Counted from the first letter of the stretch, positions 1-12,165 are shown. The stretch is 64,000 bases of DNA from Diplonema papillatum (GCA_030068145.1 JAPJBO010001107.1:1-64000); one strand, 5' to 3'. Numbers and translations: made by a program. The notes: generated by a model not told the origin, from the letters alone.

Positions 1-750
1 TTTTAACCACAATGAAACGCTAGAAAAGGCTGACGAAGCCACCGAAAACGTGTGGGGTACTGGTAACCCCTCGGAGCGGTTATACTCAAAGCTGTTCGTG
101 GCTTCGTTCGTCAACGCAAGCCCGACGTTGTGGCAAAATGTTCGCCCAAACCAACCTCGAACCCCCCTGCGTAGACTTGCTCCTTTTTGCGGTGATGAGA
201 TCCTCATGGGGAGAGTCTCTGTTTCGCGCAAAGAAGAACTCTTTGTCAGGGACGATACCAGGGCTTACGTCTTGGAGCTAAATACCTACTGAAAATTAGT
301 ACGTAGGGTCAGGCAAAAAATAAATAGAGCATAGGAGGCTCACCTGCCGGTGCTGCATGTCTTTGCCTCTGCCTCCTCTCCGGCCTCAACCCTCCAGTGG
401 ATCTGCCGACCGGAAACTCCGGTACTGCGGTTGATTCCCCAGATGAATCTGCAGAAAAGATAGTACGTGCTGAGAACGTACTGATTTCAGCGCGTGTCCA
501 CGTACTGATTCAGCATGTGTACAAAAAGAAAACTAATGAAATTAGCGGGCTGAAATCAGCACGTCCAGCATGCTGAACGTAAGGCCTGGACGATACATCT
601 AATACGGTGTGTGCTCTATTACCGGGGTGGAGTAAACAAGTACAAGCGTACAGTTGCAAAAGAGCCGTGAAGAAAAAAAGCACACAAAACCGTCTTCTTG
701 TTGCGTTAGTGGGCGTCATATTTTGCATGCAAATGAGTACCACACAAAAT
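1..750. other. No gene seen
   Basis: Mixed composition without a convincing reading frame. A short motif, CACGTACTGATT(T)CAGC, recurs three times between about 475 and 570, partly inverted. Nothing else was recognised. Confidence 0.4.
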
Positions 751-751
751 C

Positions 752-918
752 ACGAAACCACCAATGACCAACAACCAAGGTACCCACCCTCTTACCTCGT
801 GTAACCACCACTCTTACGGCACTCAGAGCACAAAGGGTATCTTCCCATAACGACGAAGGTCACCCGGAGACTTTAAAAACCCGGAGTTTCGAGCGAACTT
901 TCACTCTGCAATGAAAAT
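752..918 (+). repeat. R4 dispersed repeat
   Basis: Member of a roughly 240-bp family whose core reads CGAAACCACCAATGACCAAC, then TTACCTCGTGTAACCACCAC, and ends with the 55-bp module GGTCACCCGGAGACTTT...CACTCT. Fuller copies are at 36606-36850 and 47623-47882. Confidence 0.8.
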
Positions 919-1740
919 CCCCTTATCGGCTGGTGTATCTTTCAGCTGCCGCCTGGAATGTGCTTCTTGACCGGTTACGGGACCCGAAGGAACTGCTTGC
1001 ACTGCCCCGGCTCCGGCGGAGATCGCCAGCCGAAGAGGGGTTTTGCGCCCCCGTCCCCCCCTTTCTCTCTCCCACACACAATGGCACACAAACGCTTAAA
1101 TAAATAAAATAAAAATAAAAATAAAAATAAACCCCATACGCTCTCGCCTTTGGAGGAGTTTCTTTGCGGGAAAATGTCTCTAACTCGTCTCTCTCTCTCT
1201 CTCTGTCTGTTTTCACTACGCTAACCTCAAAGAGTCGAACAGATACCGCCGCTCGCAAATAATATTAAAAAAAAAAGAGGAATCCGATACGAAGAACGAA
1301 AGTGACCCGTGGCCACACACGAACGAAGCTTCCGGGTGCGGCCGTGAGGCTCCAGGGTTCGGTGAAAAATGAAGAGATTGGACACCATGGAAGAAGAGGT
1401 TCTTTCTGCACTGCCAAGGTAACGCGGCTTTGGTTTCTACTAGGTACCGAAGCAGTGTACACCCTTACGCACACTCCCGCAGAAAAAGAGTGGTCTCCCA
1501 CGCGGGCCACTCTCCACAGCACCAGAGGTGTGTGGCGAGATAAAAAGATGAACCCGACCGTCCACCCACCGCCCCGACCCCGAATCCCCACCCGCAACCT
1601 TCTTTCCCCACCCTATCTTCCCCCTTACCATTTCGACTTCCAGCCTCAACGGCCAACCGGGAGACTCTGAAATAGCCCGGGTCTGGTGTTGCTGTAAACA
1701 AGCCAGAATCCAGAGAGTGGTGCTTCAAAAGCGAACTTCA
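919..1740. other. Low-complexity intergenic sequence
   Basis: Contains an AAAAT-rich run (1104-1130), CT repeats (1185-1205) and a C/A-rich stretch (1555-1625). A diverged R4-type module starts at about 1645 (CAACGGCCAACCGGGAGACT). No gene seen. Confidence 0.4.
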
Positions 1741-2246
1741 CTAAGAAAATGACGATAACTTGGTCCAGGGATTATCCTGCATGGTTAAAAAAAGTAGTTT
1801 CTTCACAAAGAACATTTCCGGAGTTGGGGCTCGCACTGATAAACGAAGCAACGGACAATCAGCATCAACTGACCAAAGGTCATGGTGATGATAAGGCAAA
1901 AGTTTCTTGTTCTTCGCGTGTACGGGGTATAAAACTTTTTTCGTTGGCTTCGTTTTCTCTTTCATGTGCAACCGTTGTTCCGGAAATGTTCCCGTCAGTA
2001 CAGATGTACTATTTAAAAAAAAAAGTTATCCGCACAACAGGCCGGTTAAAAAAGGTCTTTTTTTAGCCACAGGAGTGTCTGGTGAAAACCTTTTGCTAGA
2101 GGATGCAAGACCCACAAGTGGGGTCTACAACAAAGTGGTGCGAAGCAGCAACACGCCCACGAAGGTCTTACAGGTCATCAAAAAAACCTCGCTCAACGTG
2201 GAAAACAAATATTTCCGGCCATGCTACAGACTCTTTCACCACGATT
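1741..2246 (+). repeat. R13 repeat, plus-strand copy
   Basis: Parts recur inverted elsewhere: 2025-2205 matches the complement of 23562-23760, and 1815-2000 matches the complement of 40150-40385 and 50570-50780. The family includes the segments CAGGGATTATCCTGCATGGT and GAACATTTC(C/T)GGAACA. It is more than 500 bp long, with short ORFs but no recognisable domain. It is probably a non-autonomous transposon. Confidence 0.6.
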
Positions 2247-2249
2247 TTC

Positions 2250-2505
2250 CCGAATTTCGGGGATTAGAATAACTCCTGCTTGTTGTCTAAAATAGAATTG
2301 CACTCTAAAAAGATGCCAACCCGCCCGCTGATGCATACCGTCGCACCGGGAACAGACATAATGCTTGCGTGCGTTCCCGAATTTCGGGGATTAGAATAAC
2401 TCCTGCTTGTTGTCTAAAATAGAATTGCACTCTAAAAAGATGCCAACCCCCCGCTGATGCATACCGTCGCACCGGGAACAGACATAATGCTTGCGTGCGT
2501 GCGCC
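2250..2505 (+). repeat. 126-bp tandem duplication
   Basis: Two adjacent, almost identical copies starting CCCGAATTTCGGGGATTAG (2250 and 2376). They differ by a CCCG slip. The first 40 bp recurs at 24557, again after GCTACAGACT, so the unit belongs to a dispersed family. Confidence 0.8.
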
Positions 2506-4494
2506 CTGATGCGAGCTTCGGGCTCCTTGGGAGCCAAAGCCCCACCGCCCGAAGAAATAGGGACACCCGCGCGGAGAGGGTGCCCGGCTGACGATTCCGG
2601 CAGGTCGCGGCGGAAAACATTCTTACCTTGTGGAACCACCGCCCGTACACGCGGAGCATACAAAACGATATCTTCCCATCCATGATAGTACTGCCGACGG
2701 TCACCCGGAGACTTTGGAAAAAAAAAAAAAAACTCGGAGTTTCAAGCGAACTCTCGCTCTAAAAAACGGAAAACCCCCAAACCCAAGCACCCTCTAAACG
2801 CGTTAGGGGACTTCACAAGGTTTCACAACGGAGTGACACAACACCCGAAACGAGTCGCACTCTTTTACTTTTCTCAACCCCCCGCCATACCCAAGCCTCT
2901 ACGGTCAACCGGAGACTTTAAAATACCGACCTTCTAATCCACAAATAACGCTGGAAAAAAGTGAGCAGAGATTCAGTGCCAGAGAAACTCAACAGCCCGA
3001 AACCTAGAAAGTAGAACACGGGAAAGCAAAAGTGCTGAGGGTGAGAGGGGGCCCCACTCCGCACGTCAGGTATTGGTGTTTTGATGACGTGATACGTGGC
3101 CCGCATCACGACTTGGCTGATACATATACAGACAACTTATCAAAACCGCACTGCCGTTGGGCGGCCCCCAGGACGGCTTCTGGGAGAGACAAAGGGCGAG
3201 GGTTGTCACGCCTAGCAGTCCCAGAGCCACTTCCCATCCGCCTGCATTGCACCAAGTGTTCTCAGTGGCATCGCTGACTTTACGCAGAAAGAGAGACGTG
3301 AAGAGAGGACGCCGGTGGAAAGGGGCGACTCTAAACCGCCGACCCGTCCTAAACCACACAAAACAGTGGTGTCGGTCACGAAAACAGTCCGACACGGCTA
3401 ACCATTACTCATAATGAAAGTGTACACCAAAGGAACAACCCACTCCCACATAGCCCTTACTTGCTCTTAAGAGAACCCAATTAGCAAATGTCACCCGGAG
3501 ACCCTAAAATACCGGAATCTCAAGCGAACTTTCACTCTAAAATGACGCTAAACTGCAAAAGAACGGCTATATCGCACGACTCATTCTAGCTTAATCGCGA
3601 GCGCGCTCCGTCGAAGAGTGTTGGAATGCGGGCGCGGCTCCTTGCACCCAGCTGTTTCTGAAAGAAAAAATAAAAAGTAAATTAATACCAAAAAAAAAAA
3701 AAAAAAACATAGCGGCGAGTGAAGTTCCTGAGGACTGGGAAAGCGTGCTGTTTTACGAAATTAGGCCTGAGGGCCTGTTTGTTCGTGGAATAGTGAGCAC
3801 TGTGGAACTCACCTCAAACATATGCCACGTGTTGTGCAACATGTGAAACCTCGTACCAAAAGGGTTGCGTGCTTGGCGCCATCAATCAAAGGTGTTCTTG
3901 GCGCGCTCGTGAGGCTAGAGCTCGGACTGGGAAAAGGTTCTGCTCTATTCAAGCAGTGCCAGAGCGCGCGAAAACAAGCGTGTTCCAAACAGGAATCGAA
4001 CCCGCAACGTCCACCCGCTGGGCGTTGTGCAACATGGCCGTATTTATTGATAGGCGGGCTGGCTGGACACACAAACTACAACCAGTAGGATAAAAGGTAG
4101 TCACTGCGCAAAATTAAAACCGGAACAAAAACTTTCACTCTAAAAACGACCCCAGGCAGAAACCGAGTGGCCTGTACAACAACGCGCCAACACAGAAGGT
4201 ATGCCGCACCAGGGCCAATAAGCCTTGCGAATACCCACTTTTCTCCTCGGGAACCTTGCAACCGGGGAAACGCAACAAAGAACCGAAAGAAAAATGAAAG
4301 AAGAAAAGCGGACTATACTGCAGCAGTTTTGGCCGCAGCCGGTCAGCAGTTGCGGTAGGCCCTCGCGAAAACGAAAAAAAGGGCGTGGCTCCTATTGCGG
4401 TCGGCCAAAGCAAGTGCTAGGAGGTAGTAGTGTGTGTTAGTAGAGGGGGGAGGGGTTAAGAGCCCCACTCCCCCATTCTACTTGTCTTTGTTTT
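2506..4494. other. Intergenic with R4 modules and a tRNA-like fragment
   Basis: R4 3' modules lie at about 2690-2762, 2896-2952 and 3484-3545. The variant at 2896 reads CTCTACGGTCAACCGG and recurs at 9650 and 29889. A (A)18 tract is at 3691. The A/B-box fragment at 3975-4045 is listed separately. No protein gene supported. Confidence 0.5.
3975..4045 (-). other. tRNA-derived A/B-box fragment
   Basis: The minus strand carries GGTTCGATTCC, an exact Pol III B box, inside a foldable T-arm (GCGGG TTCGATT CCTGT). Ten bases upstream is GCCCAGCGGGTGG, which fits an A box. The spacing is too short for an anticodon arm, and no matching acceptor stem is found, so it is not a functional tRNA. It is probably a tRNA-derived SINE head or relic. 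Confidence 0.4.
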
Positions 4495-4785
4495 CTTATT
4501 TTTTTACATAAGCGCCAGCTTGAAAGGAAATGCGACGATGCTGCCCGACAAAGAACAGAAGGGATCCAAAGTGCTGTAACTACCGAACCACGTGTTGAAC
4601 GGACGTTCCCCTACACGACAAATCACACAAACACAACAGGTCAAAAGTCCTGAGTGAGAAAACAACACACGGTGGTGTAAGCGAAGTACAAATCAGATTG
4701 TGTTTGTATTGTATTTGCCCCTTACCTCTATATTTCCCCCCTTCCATTCGGAGTCGAAGCAGCTACGTCGAGTATTTTATGGCGG
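4495..4785 (+). repeat. R5 repeat, about 285 bp
   Basis: Runs from TTTTTACATAAGCGCCAGC to GAGTCGAAGCAGCTACGTCG. A second full copy is at 43450-43752, and a copy split by an R4 insertion is at 36415-36580 plus 36845-36890. No coding potential. Confidence 0.8.
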
Positions 4786-5910
4786 CGAAAAAAAAAGTAC
4801 CAAAACTGTGCACTCTTTATCAATGGCCCCCCATAGCCATTGCATCTTTTGTCTTTAAATAAGCGCTTTGTAAAGTTCGGGAAAATACTCGAGGCAAGCC
4901 AGGGCTGCAAAATTCCTTTGTTCGTGCGCACTTCCTTCAAACCTGTTTTGTTCATCTAACGGGAGTGAGGATAGTACGCTGCCATCGATCTGTTTTTGTT
5001 CTTGACAAATTGCATTTGTTAGACACAAACACAGGTTAAAATCTGGTTTAACGTTGCGGGTGCAGCGTTCCTAACGAATGCACCCAATCTGCAGCAGTAT
5101 AATTCGTCCCCCGCCGCCGCCCTCGATGAGGTACCGGGGCGACTCTGAGTATTTTTTGAACGCGTGCGAAATGCAGGGAATAGTTGACTAGACCTCTTGA
5201 GCCAGTGCTGCCCACGATCGCGGGGGTCGGAAAACCTACGCAGGCTCCCCTTTCGCCAGAAAAAGCGACGGACAGAAAAAGAAAACAAGGAAGTCTTCAT
5301 TTTCATACACCAGCTGCTACAGCTCGAATGAAAGGAAAATGAAGATTCTTTTACCATGCGATTGGTCAACCTCCTACAACCGGCCAGGGAACACCTGCTG
5401 TTCTGCAGTATCCCCGCAGCAAACTGTGTCACGACCAATTATGCCTGCGCCGCGGACGCAGGAATCTTTTTGAACAGTCGCGCATACGGCTTCAAGAACA
5501 GATGGCAATAGTGTTTCCGCTGGTGCGGGGGGAAAAAAAAGCATCCGCCTGTCCGCCACACAATACTCCCCCTCGCAGCTGGTGGTCTCATTCCCTCCAC
5601 CTTGCAGGGTTTCCCTAGGGGCCTGTTTTTGAGGCCGGCAGCCTGACACCCCAAAACCTAGGTCAAAAAAAGCATCACGCATGCCACGAGCTTCCAGCCA
5701 CAGACTGTGGCGTGCGCGAGAAAGCGAGCGCAGAAGGAAAAAAAAAAAAAAAAAAGGAAGGAAGGATACCAAGAAACGTCGAAAGACAGACTGTACATTA
5801 ACCCCGGTTGATTGGCAACACAATGGTGAGACCCCGGGGTTTTTGGGTGTGTGCACGGGGCCGGCACGGACAAACACACAAGCATCGCGCCTGTTCTTTC
5901 TTTTGTCCTA
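4786..5910. other. Intergenic, one R11 copy
   Basis: R11 (AGTTGACTAGACCTCTTGAG) lies at 5180-5255; other copies are at 52356 and 52905. An A18 tract is near 5738. Open frames here overlap homopolymers and show no domain. Confidence 0.4.
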
Positions 5911-6235
5911 GCAATCTTGCGGGTTGCCCTTCAATGCATTGCGCAGGCTGAAAAGATGTATGCAGCGCGTGTTGTGGTGGTTGATCAGAATTCCTATCCT
6001 GAAAATGACGCAGGGTGAATTCAAGTGGGAAAACGATCAACCGCGGCGCGCACAAACGAAACGAGCACCTGAGCCGGTCGATCCCCTCTTGATAGACCGT
6101 GATAGACCGAAGAATACAGCACCGGGCAATTCGATGCAGCTCTAGGGACCAGGGATGGACCTGATAGACCGTGGTGGGCCGTGATTTCACTGTGATAAAC
6201 AGGCAGGCACTTCGATGCAGGTTCAAGAGATAGGG
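5911..6235 (+). repeat. R1 copy followed by R15 copy
   Basis: R1 (5911-6065): GCAATCTTGCGGGTTGCCC to CGCACAAACGAAACGAGCAC, somewhat diverged. R15 (6066-6235): GAGCCGGTCGATCCCCTCTT to CGATGCAGGTTCAAGAG, recurring at 59694-59840. The two are fused without spacer. Confidence 0.75.
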
Positions 6236-7126
6236 ACGGACCGGCTCACGAGAACCTGTCTTTTTTCTCCGAAACTGAGCTCGTGAGGCACTCACCTTTG
6301 TACAGCCCGGCTGGTCTTGCGAGCACAAGGCCCACATGGACTGTAATAAGTCCACATAAGGCAGCTTTGTAAAGACCCCTTTGAGGCCCATTTTCTCATA
6401 GGAAACCCTGACCCCAGCCCCTCTCCCAGAAATAAGCCGGTTTAACCGGACACGAAAAAAAAAAAAAAAAACCGCTCCGGAAGCAACCGGATACCGGCAG
6501 CCCCGCTGTACCAACATGGCAAGTACAGTGTCCCGCGCTCCAAAAAAAAAAAAAAAGAAAAAACGAAAAAAAGACAAAAAAAAAAAAAAAAAAAAAAAAA
6601 ACGATTCCCCGTTTCTCATTCGAGAAACTCAAACAACAATCATCGGCAGGGGGGAACCTGCGGCTGAGCAGAGAAAATAAGCATTCCAGGGAAGGCGAGT
6701 GACGGAGGACGGACGTATCGAACGGCCTAAAGCATCACCGGACGGATACATTGGACGTTTAAAGCCATGACGTGCTACGCGCAGCAAATACCGACCAACT
6801 GCGATGTGTCATGCCGCGTGACTACTGCCCAATTCGCATACAGTATCCGCTGTCTCTGCGCCAGGTCTGTCCGGGTTGGAGGAAAGAGGGGAAAGGAGTG
6901 TCACAGCGACCAAGCATGTCGTCCTCTCTGTGTGTGTCCGAAACGCAAGCAGTGTCTGCAACCGCAGATGGGCCTTCCTTTGCGTGTTCAAGAGTCTGTT
7001 GGTCGTGCAACCGAAAAGTCCAGCCTGAAAGTCTCGTGCCTGTCACTTTCTGTCCTGGGGTGGGCCAGTCCGATACTTGCTGTCGACAGGGGAAAATAAG
7101 CAAAACTATATGGAAAAAAAAAAAAA
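6236..7126. other. Intergenic with long A tracts
   Basis: Poly-A runs at 6456, 6541 and 6578-6600. They create Phe-rich frames on the minus strand that are not genes. Nothing else was recognised. Confidence 0.4.
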
Positions 7127-7128
7127 GG

Positions 7129-7352
7129 TACCTACACCCCCATGCATAAAATGGATGGCAAACTCGGGTTTTGGCGGTATCCATCTTAATCAAGGGGGTA
7201 TCCATCTTAAACACGGGGGCACTGTAGACTACAGTGTAGTCACCTTACACGGGGGTACCTCACCCCCGTGTTTAAGATGGATTGGCATTCTCGCCCGTTA
7301 TCCATCTTAATCAAGGGGTTTGGCTATCCATCTTATGCACGGGGGGTAGGTA
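7129..7352. mobile_element. Foldback MITE, 224 bp
   Basis: Terminal inverted repeats of about 27 bp: TACCTACACCCCCATGCATA at the left and the complementary TTATGCACGGGGGGTAGGTA at the right. Inside are more inverted ATCCATCTTAA motifs (7180-7320) around a palindromic centre, GTAGACTACAGTGTAGTC, so the whole element can fold. A second copy is at 29834-30107. Confidence 0.8.
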
Positions 7353-8056
7353 AAAGAAGAAAAAAAGAAACAAACGAAACAACAGGAAGCAAGGATCCCC
7401 GTGAGGAGGCTGGAGTTCGGGGAGCGGCTATCTCTTTTCTCTCTCTGTCTCCCCCTCCTCATTCCGGAACAAGACTTGGTGCAACTGACGTTTGAGCCAC
7501 GGGTCTGAGACCACAAAACGCTACGATTCTCCCCGCCCCTTCCCCGTTCCCGAAACTGGCGCGTTGCACAATGTGTGAGTTCTGAAGGCACCCACGACAC
7601 ACATGCAGAACATTCCTGTCGTGTCACTGCACACTGTCAGACGAAAGTCGACCCCAACAGTAGATCCCTCCAACTGGGTTCAAGTCCGCTTCCCTCGACC
7701 GCCGTTTCGCCAGGGAAGCGGGGCGTCAGGGGCTGGGTATGGATCCACTGGAACAAGAGGGGACACTTTTCAGCCCCTCCCCCCCAAACACACCCTCTCC
7801 GGTAGCTCCCGGTCCGCCGACCTCCGCGGTCTTTGAAAAGTTCACTGAAGCTGGTTTCTGTGTGACGACGCGTCCTCTGTCCTGTCCCTGCTGAATGCAC
7901 CGCTTGACGTAACAAACAGCAACAGGAAAGGAACAGCTTCCTGGCGACGTCACTCTCGGAGAGAACGATGTTTTGGGGTGAGGGTCTCATGCCTTTTTTT
8001 TTTCGCAACCTCGGAAGAAGCACCGGGGGGACGCTTCGCGCTGCCGAGGTTATTCT
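7353..8056. other. No gene seen
   Basis: Ordinary mixed sequence with a CT-rich patch (7430-7460) and no repeat that I could match. Reading frames are short and domain-free. Confidence 0.35.
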
Positions 8057-8230
8057 TAGTACTAACAATCTTGCGGGTTGCCCTTCAATGTATTGTGCAG
8101 GCTAAAAAGACGTAGGCAGCGTGTTTTGGGGGTTGGTCAGAATTCCTTACCTGAATATACACAGGGTAAATACAAAGTGGGAAAACGATCAACCGGCACG
8201 CACAAACAAAACGAAGCGCCTGTCTTTTTC
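8057..8230 (+). repeat. R1 repeat, full-length
   Basis: R1 family, about 170 bp: starts AGTACTAACAATCTTGCGGG and ends AACGAAGCGCCTGTCTTTTT, a T-run that would terminate Pol III. The internal GGTTGATCAGAATTCC is the most conserved part. Other copies: 5911, 9109, 23080, 33167, 34452, and a fragment at 24590. Confidence 0.85.
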
Positions 8231-9108
8231 ATGAGACGAAGAATGCGCAGCACAGCGTCTCTTCCTCGTGTGTTGGGGCATTAGATAAGTTCCTTTACCG
8301 GAGAACTGCTTACTGCCCCCGGCAAGGCTCTCGCAGCCTGATGGGCTCACACTTGTGGCGGCGTGGCCTGTAGGCGTTGCAGGGATGCTTCGTTTTTCCT
8401 TTTTCCCCAACACACTGGCCCATCCCTCTCCGTCTCCCTTCCTTCCTCCTGTTCCCCCCCCCCCCCCCATCCATTTGTGTACCTCTCACCCAACCAAATT
8501 CAAAGACGGCTTTCCTTCCTTTGCTTCGCTTTCACCTTTTTTCTTTTCTTCTTTTTTTCTCTTCGAGAGAATTTTTTTGCCCGGTTGATACGGACCAGAC
8601 CGAGTCTCAACACCTGTTGACAGTGTGTAAGTTGTCTTACGGCAGAGTGAACCGATGCCGCTTTTGCCTCACCTTCGTGCACAGATACAGTCGCGATATG
8701 TTTGCTCCTGCTGGGTGCTCGCACCCGACAATGTGCAATTGAGTGGCGCGGCCGTTTGGGTGTGGGTGTTGACAATTGTTGCTTTTTTTCAAGGTTGCGT
8801 GCTAGAAGTCCTTAACCCACGTTCTTCCCCCGCTCGAAGCCAGACTTACGCCGCTGTCCCGCGTGCTCTGCGCTGATGATGGCCCATCTCATGTCTGTCC
8901 ATGGCTTGATGGACTGAAACATGGTGCAGACAGGACCCTGTGCGGGATTGGGCTCGCACACAACGATGCACGTTCTCGCCCTCGATTCCGAGAATCGTTG
9001 CTTTGGACTTGCGCCGCATCGCGCGGCGGCACAGCAATTCGTGTATAAAAGGAAGAGAGCCATTCTTCTAAGTGCTGTCGTGCTGAAGTGCCGAAGGGAA
9101 CATTCTTT
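8231..9108. other. Intergenic, one diverged R8 copy
   Basis: C13 tract at 8455. R8-like sequence (GCTCTGCGCTGATGATGGCC) lies at about 8862-8962; better copies are at 39167 and 56692. No gene seen. Confidence 0.4.
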
Positions 9109-9280
9109 TAGTACTAACAATCTTGTGGGTTGCCCTTCAATGTATTGTGCAGGCTAAAAAGACGTAGGCAGCGTGTTTTGGTGGTTGATCAGAATTCCTT
9201 ACCTGAATACACACAGGGTAAATACAAGTGGGAAAACGATCAACCGGCACGCACAAACAAAACGAAGCGCCTGTCTTTTT
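9109..9280 (+). repeat. R1 repeat, full-length
   Basis: About 97% identical by eye to the 8057 copy, 1.05 kb away in the same orientation. Ends in CTGTCTTTTT. Confidence 0.85.
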
Positions 9281-10262
9281 GGTTTGACGGCAGGTAAGCG
9301 AAGCCCATCGGGAGTCGGCGTCTACCCCGTTTATGTGCGCGCGCGAAGAACAAGAACCATCTTTCCATACCACGCTGCCCATCACTTGATCCAGTTGATG
9401 CTGTTCGTCTGCGGTTTTTTGTTAGTCAGCGCACGTACTTAGCTTCGAAAAGGTTGGGGTGTGGAAGAGGAGGGGGGTTGTAAAACCACGTGTGTCTATT
9501 CTGCGAAGCACGACCTCTGGTCGCCGCAGCGGCCAGACATGCTTTTGTTTGTGGTCCAGTACCCGATAAGTGAGTCTTTGCCGCGGGGGAGCTTCGTAGA
9601 GATATTGGCTAGCCGTAGTTAAAGTGTATAATCATACCTACATGCCTCAATGGTCAACCGGAGACCCTAAAACACCGACCTTCTAATCCACAAATAACGC
9701 TAGAAGGGGACCTCTACGGCACCACAAAGTCCAAGTTACACAGTGGCGAAATACACCTCACACCTCCCGAAAAGAGTAACTTAATGAAAAGGGCACCAAA
9801 AAAAAGACGCTGTAAAGAAAACAAGTCGTCGACAACGAGAAGCACTCTAGAAAAGTATAACAAAACACGAAGAAAACTGAAACAGGGCTACGCAGTCCTT
9901 TCTTCCTTCCACCACTACCCGCCCCCATCCTACTCCATCTTCGTCTATACCAAAGACACGCTGTTTTCTTCTCTTTCTTACGCCTAGTGTGGGGGGGAGG
10001 GCCTGCTACCTGGGGGCGACAATCGCAAGATCGCGGGCCTCGTGCCCTGGCTGCCAACTCTCTCCAGAAAGCAGCCCTGCCGAAGGGAGCGAGGTGGGAG
10101 GGTCGAGAGGGCGGGAGACGCAGGCAACTTCAACGTCGTGGCACCTCGGAAGCGTTAAACGACGGCACAATTGACGGACAACGTCTGGTGCCACGCATAC
10201 CCGCGTTTGGCTATCTGCATCCCACCCCCTCCCCTAACCACCCTGCCTCCCCGAGGCATTCT
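9281..10262. other. Intergenic
   Basis: An R4-type module lies at about 9648-9704 (CAATGGTCAACCGGAGACCC). The remainder has no recognised repeat and no gene. Confidence 0.4.
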
Positions 10263-10645
10263 TTTTTGTATACGCACCTGCTTTGTGGAAAATACTTGAG
10301 GCGGCTGCCAGTTGCGAAATCTGTACCACACGAAACACAAGTGAATCTCGGCTTTTGTGGCGGGCGTGAGCGTTCAACAAACAATTAACGACCGTGGTCA
10401 CCCGGATACTCTAAAACCCCGGATGGATCCGCAAGCGAACGACTTTAACCAGGCTAAAAAAGACCCACTTCGTAGCTGTGTTGTTCCCCCCCCCCCCCCC
10501 CCCCCCCCAAGACTTGATGCTAGCATCAAACACATGAGAGGCAAGCGCCTGAACACGAAACTAAGATTTCCCCCCGCGAAGAAACATTTTCCCCCCCGTA
10601 GCCTCCGTCGAGATTTAGGCACCAGGCATCCCCTCGGGTGTTTCC
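10263..10645 (+). repeat. R3 copy interrupted by R4 and R9 pieces
   Basis: R3 begins at TTTTTTGTATACGCACCTGC and reaches GGGCGTGAGCGTTCAACA (10378). An R4 module follows (10398-10450). R3 then resumes with AAAAAAGACCCACTTCGTAG up to a C20 tract and ends with CTCCGTCGAG (10600-10640). Between them, 10508-10575 is R9 (GACTTGATGCTAGCATCAAA). The structure is nested insertions. Confidence 0.65.
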
Positions 10646-11780
10646 ACAACCTGCAAAAGAGCTTAATAATTTCTTTCGACCCGCGGGCACAAAACTACCG
10701 TTTTTCACACTGCAGCGAAATCTATACGCGGATACGCCCTTTGTCTACACGGCGAACTCCTGCTTCGCAGAAAGATGGAGCGAAGGAGGACGTGGCTGAG
10801 AGGGGGGACAGAAAAAGCGCCTCCTTTTACTGTTGTGAACGGAACACTTCTGGTGCACCAGTTTGCGCAAAACTTAAAGACGAAAAAGTCGCGCACACCG
10901 AATGGCAGTTTTCCAAAAGCTTACGCTTTAAGAAGTGTACTCCCATCCTTGTTGAAGCCGGACGTTTTGCCGTGTGCCCGTTTCGCTTTCTCCCCGCGCT
11001 GCTCCTCCGACCCTCAGCATGCACCCGCCAGTGCTGATGCTAAGGCCCCTAAACTCGGCATCGTTGTCAGCCGGACGGCAACGAGGGTCGTTTTGGGTCT
11101 CAGGATTAGTATCAGCACTGCCCCCCCCCCGCCCCCTGCTTTGTTTTCAACAAAACTACGCATTTTCTTTCCTTCGCTTTTTCCCCTTCTTCTTTTTCGC
11201 CGTCTGATTTTTTTTAGAGTTAAAATTATCTTAAAGTTGTGTTTTACGGCGGCAAAACGCACTGAGCTGTGTGCAATTTAAGCTAAGTTGCGCCGTTCAG
11301 CGCACGGGCGAGAAACAGCCACAGAAGATCGCGAAAAAAGAATGAAGCGAAAGTGTGCGCAAGAAAATGTATGACCAAAGAGGAAGACCCACCCACCTGA
11401 CAGCCGAGATCGCCTTGCTGCAAGAAGTGCCCCCATGTTCATGGTAACAAGCGCCCTACGCGTTTCGTCAATATTGAAACGAACAGTTAAAAGAACTGTT
11501 TTACGACAATGGTCACCCGGAGACTTTGAACCCCCGGATCTCTACGCAAATTTACACTTCGAAAAGAAACGGTCGAAAAAGCGTATCGTGTTGATACACG
11601 TGCGCGCCCGGAGAAGCTTTCGCTCTATAGCAGTCGAAAATTGGCACTGTTCTTCTGGGCTTGGGTCCACCATGTACGCGCTCTCTTGATGGAAGGCACG
11701 TGCGGTTTCGTACAGTAGGCACGAACAACGGCAGGAAAGGGTGTGGAAACGGAGGGGAGGGGGGGTGTGGAAGCCGAGGG
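10646..11780. other. Intergenic
   Basis: An R4 module lies at 11509-11570 (AATGGTCACCCGGAGACTTT). A 226-codon frame at 10357-11037 runs through R3/R9 repeats and poly-C, so it is not regarded as a gene. Confidence 0.4.
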
Positions 11781-12165
11781 AGGGGTGATTGATCTCCCTT
11801 TTTCTTTTTGCACCGCCGCTGTTGTCTCTCTTTTTCGATCTCTATTTCTTTTTGAAAGAGCTTTGCTTTTGCTCGTTCACCAACACCACCCCCCCAACAA
11901 ACCAACACAATAAGAGTGTGCGAGGAGATTCTCTCTCCCTTCCTCTCGTCCCCACTCTGCGCTCGTGTGTACCCAGTTCGCACATGCCCTCCTCTACCCT
12001 ATAGGCTCCCACCTTCACCCCCTCCCCCCCCTTCTCTTTTTTCTTGCTTCTTCATTAGCTCTCTCTCTCGCTTGTTGCCTCCTGTTTCCCCCGCCGCCTT
12101 TTTCTTTCTCTACTCCTTTTCTTCTCCTTGTTTTCTTTCTCTTTCCTCCTTTTTCTTGCTCCATG
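11781..12165 (+). other. 400-bp polypyrimidine tract
   Basis: Strongly C/T-biased on the plus strand (for example CTCTCTCTCTCGCTTGTTGCC and long TTTCTTTCTC runs), with only brief purine breaks. In a genome with spliced-leader processing such tracts can precede acceptor sites. It lies about 480 bp before exon 1 of the helical-repeat gene. Confidence 0.6.

Noticed and set aside
5798-6619. 273-codon Phe-rich minus-strand frame suggesting a membrane protein
   Set aside because: The Phe runs are poly-A tracts, and the frame crosses R1 and R15 repeats.
10357-11037. 226-codon open frame
   Set aside because: Built from R4, poly-C, R3 and R9 repeat pieces; no domain, no GC-ending codon bias.
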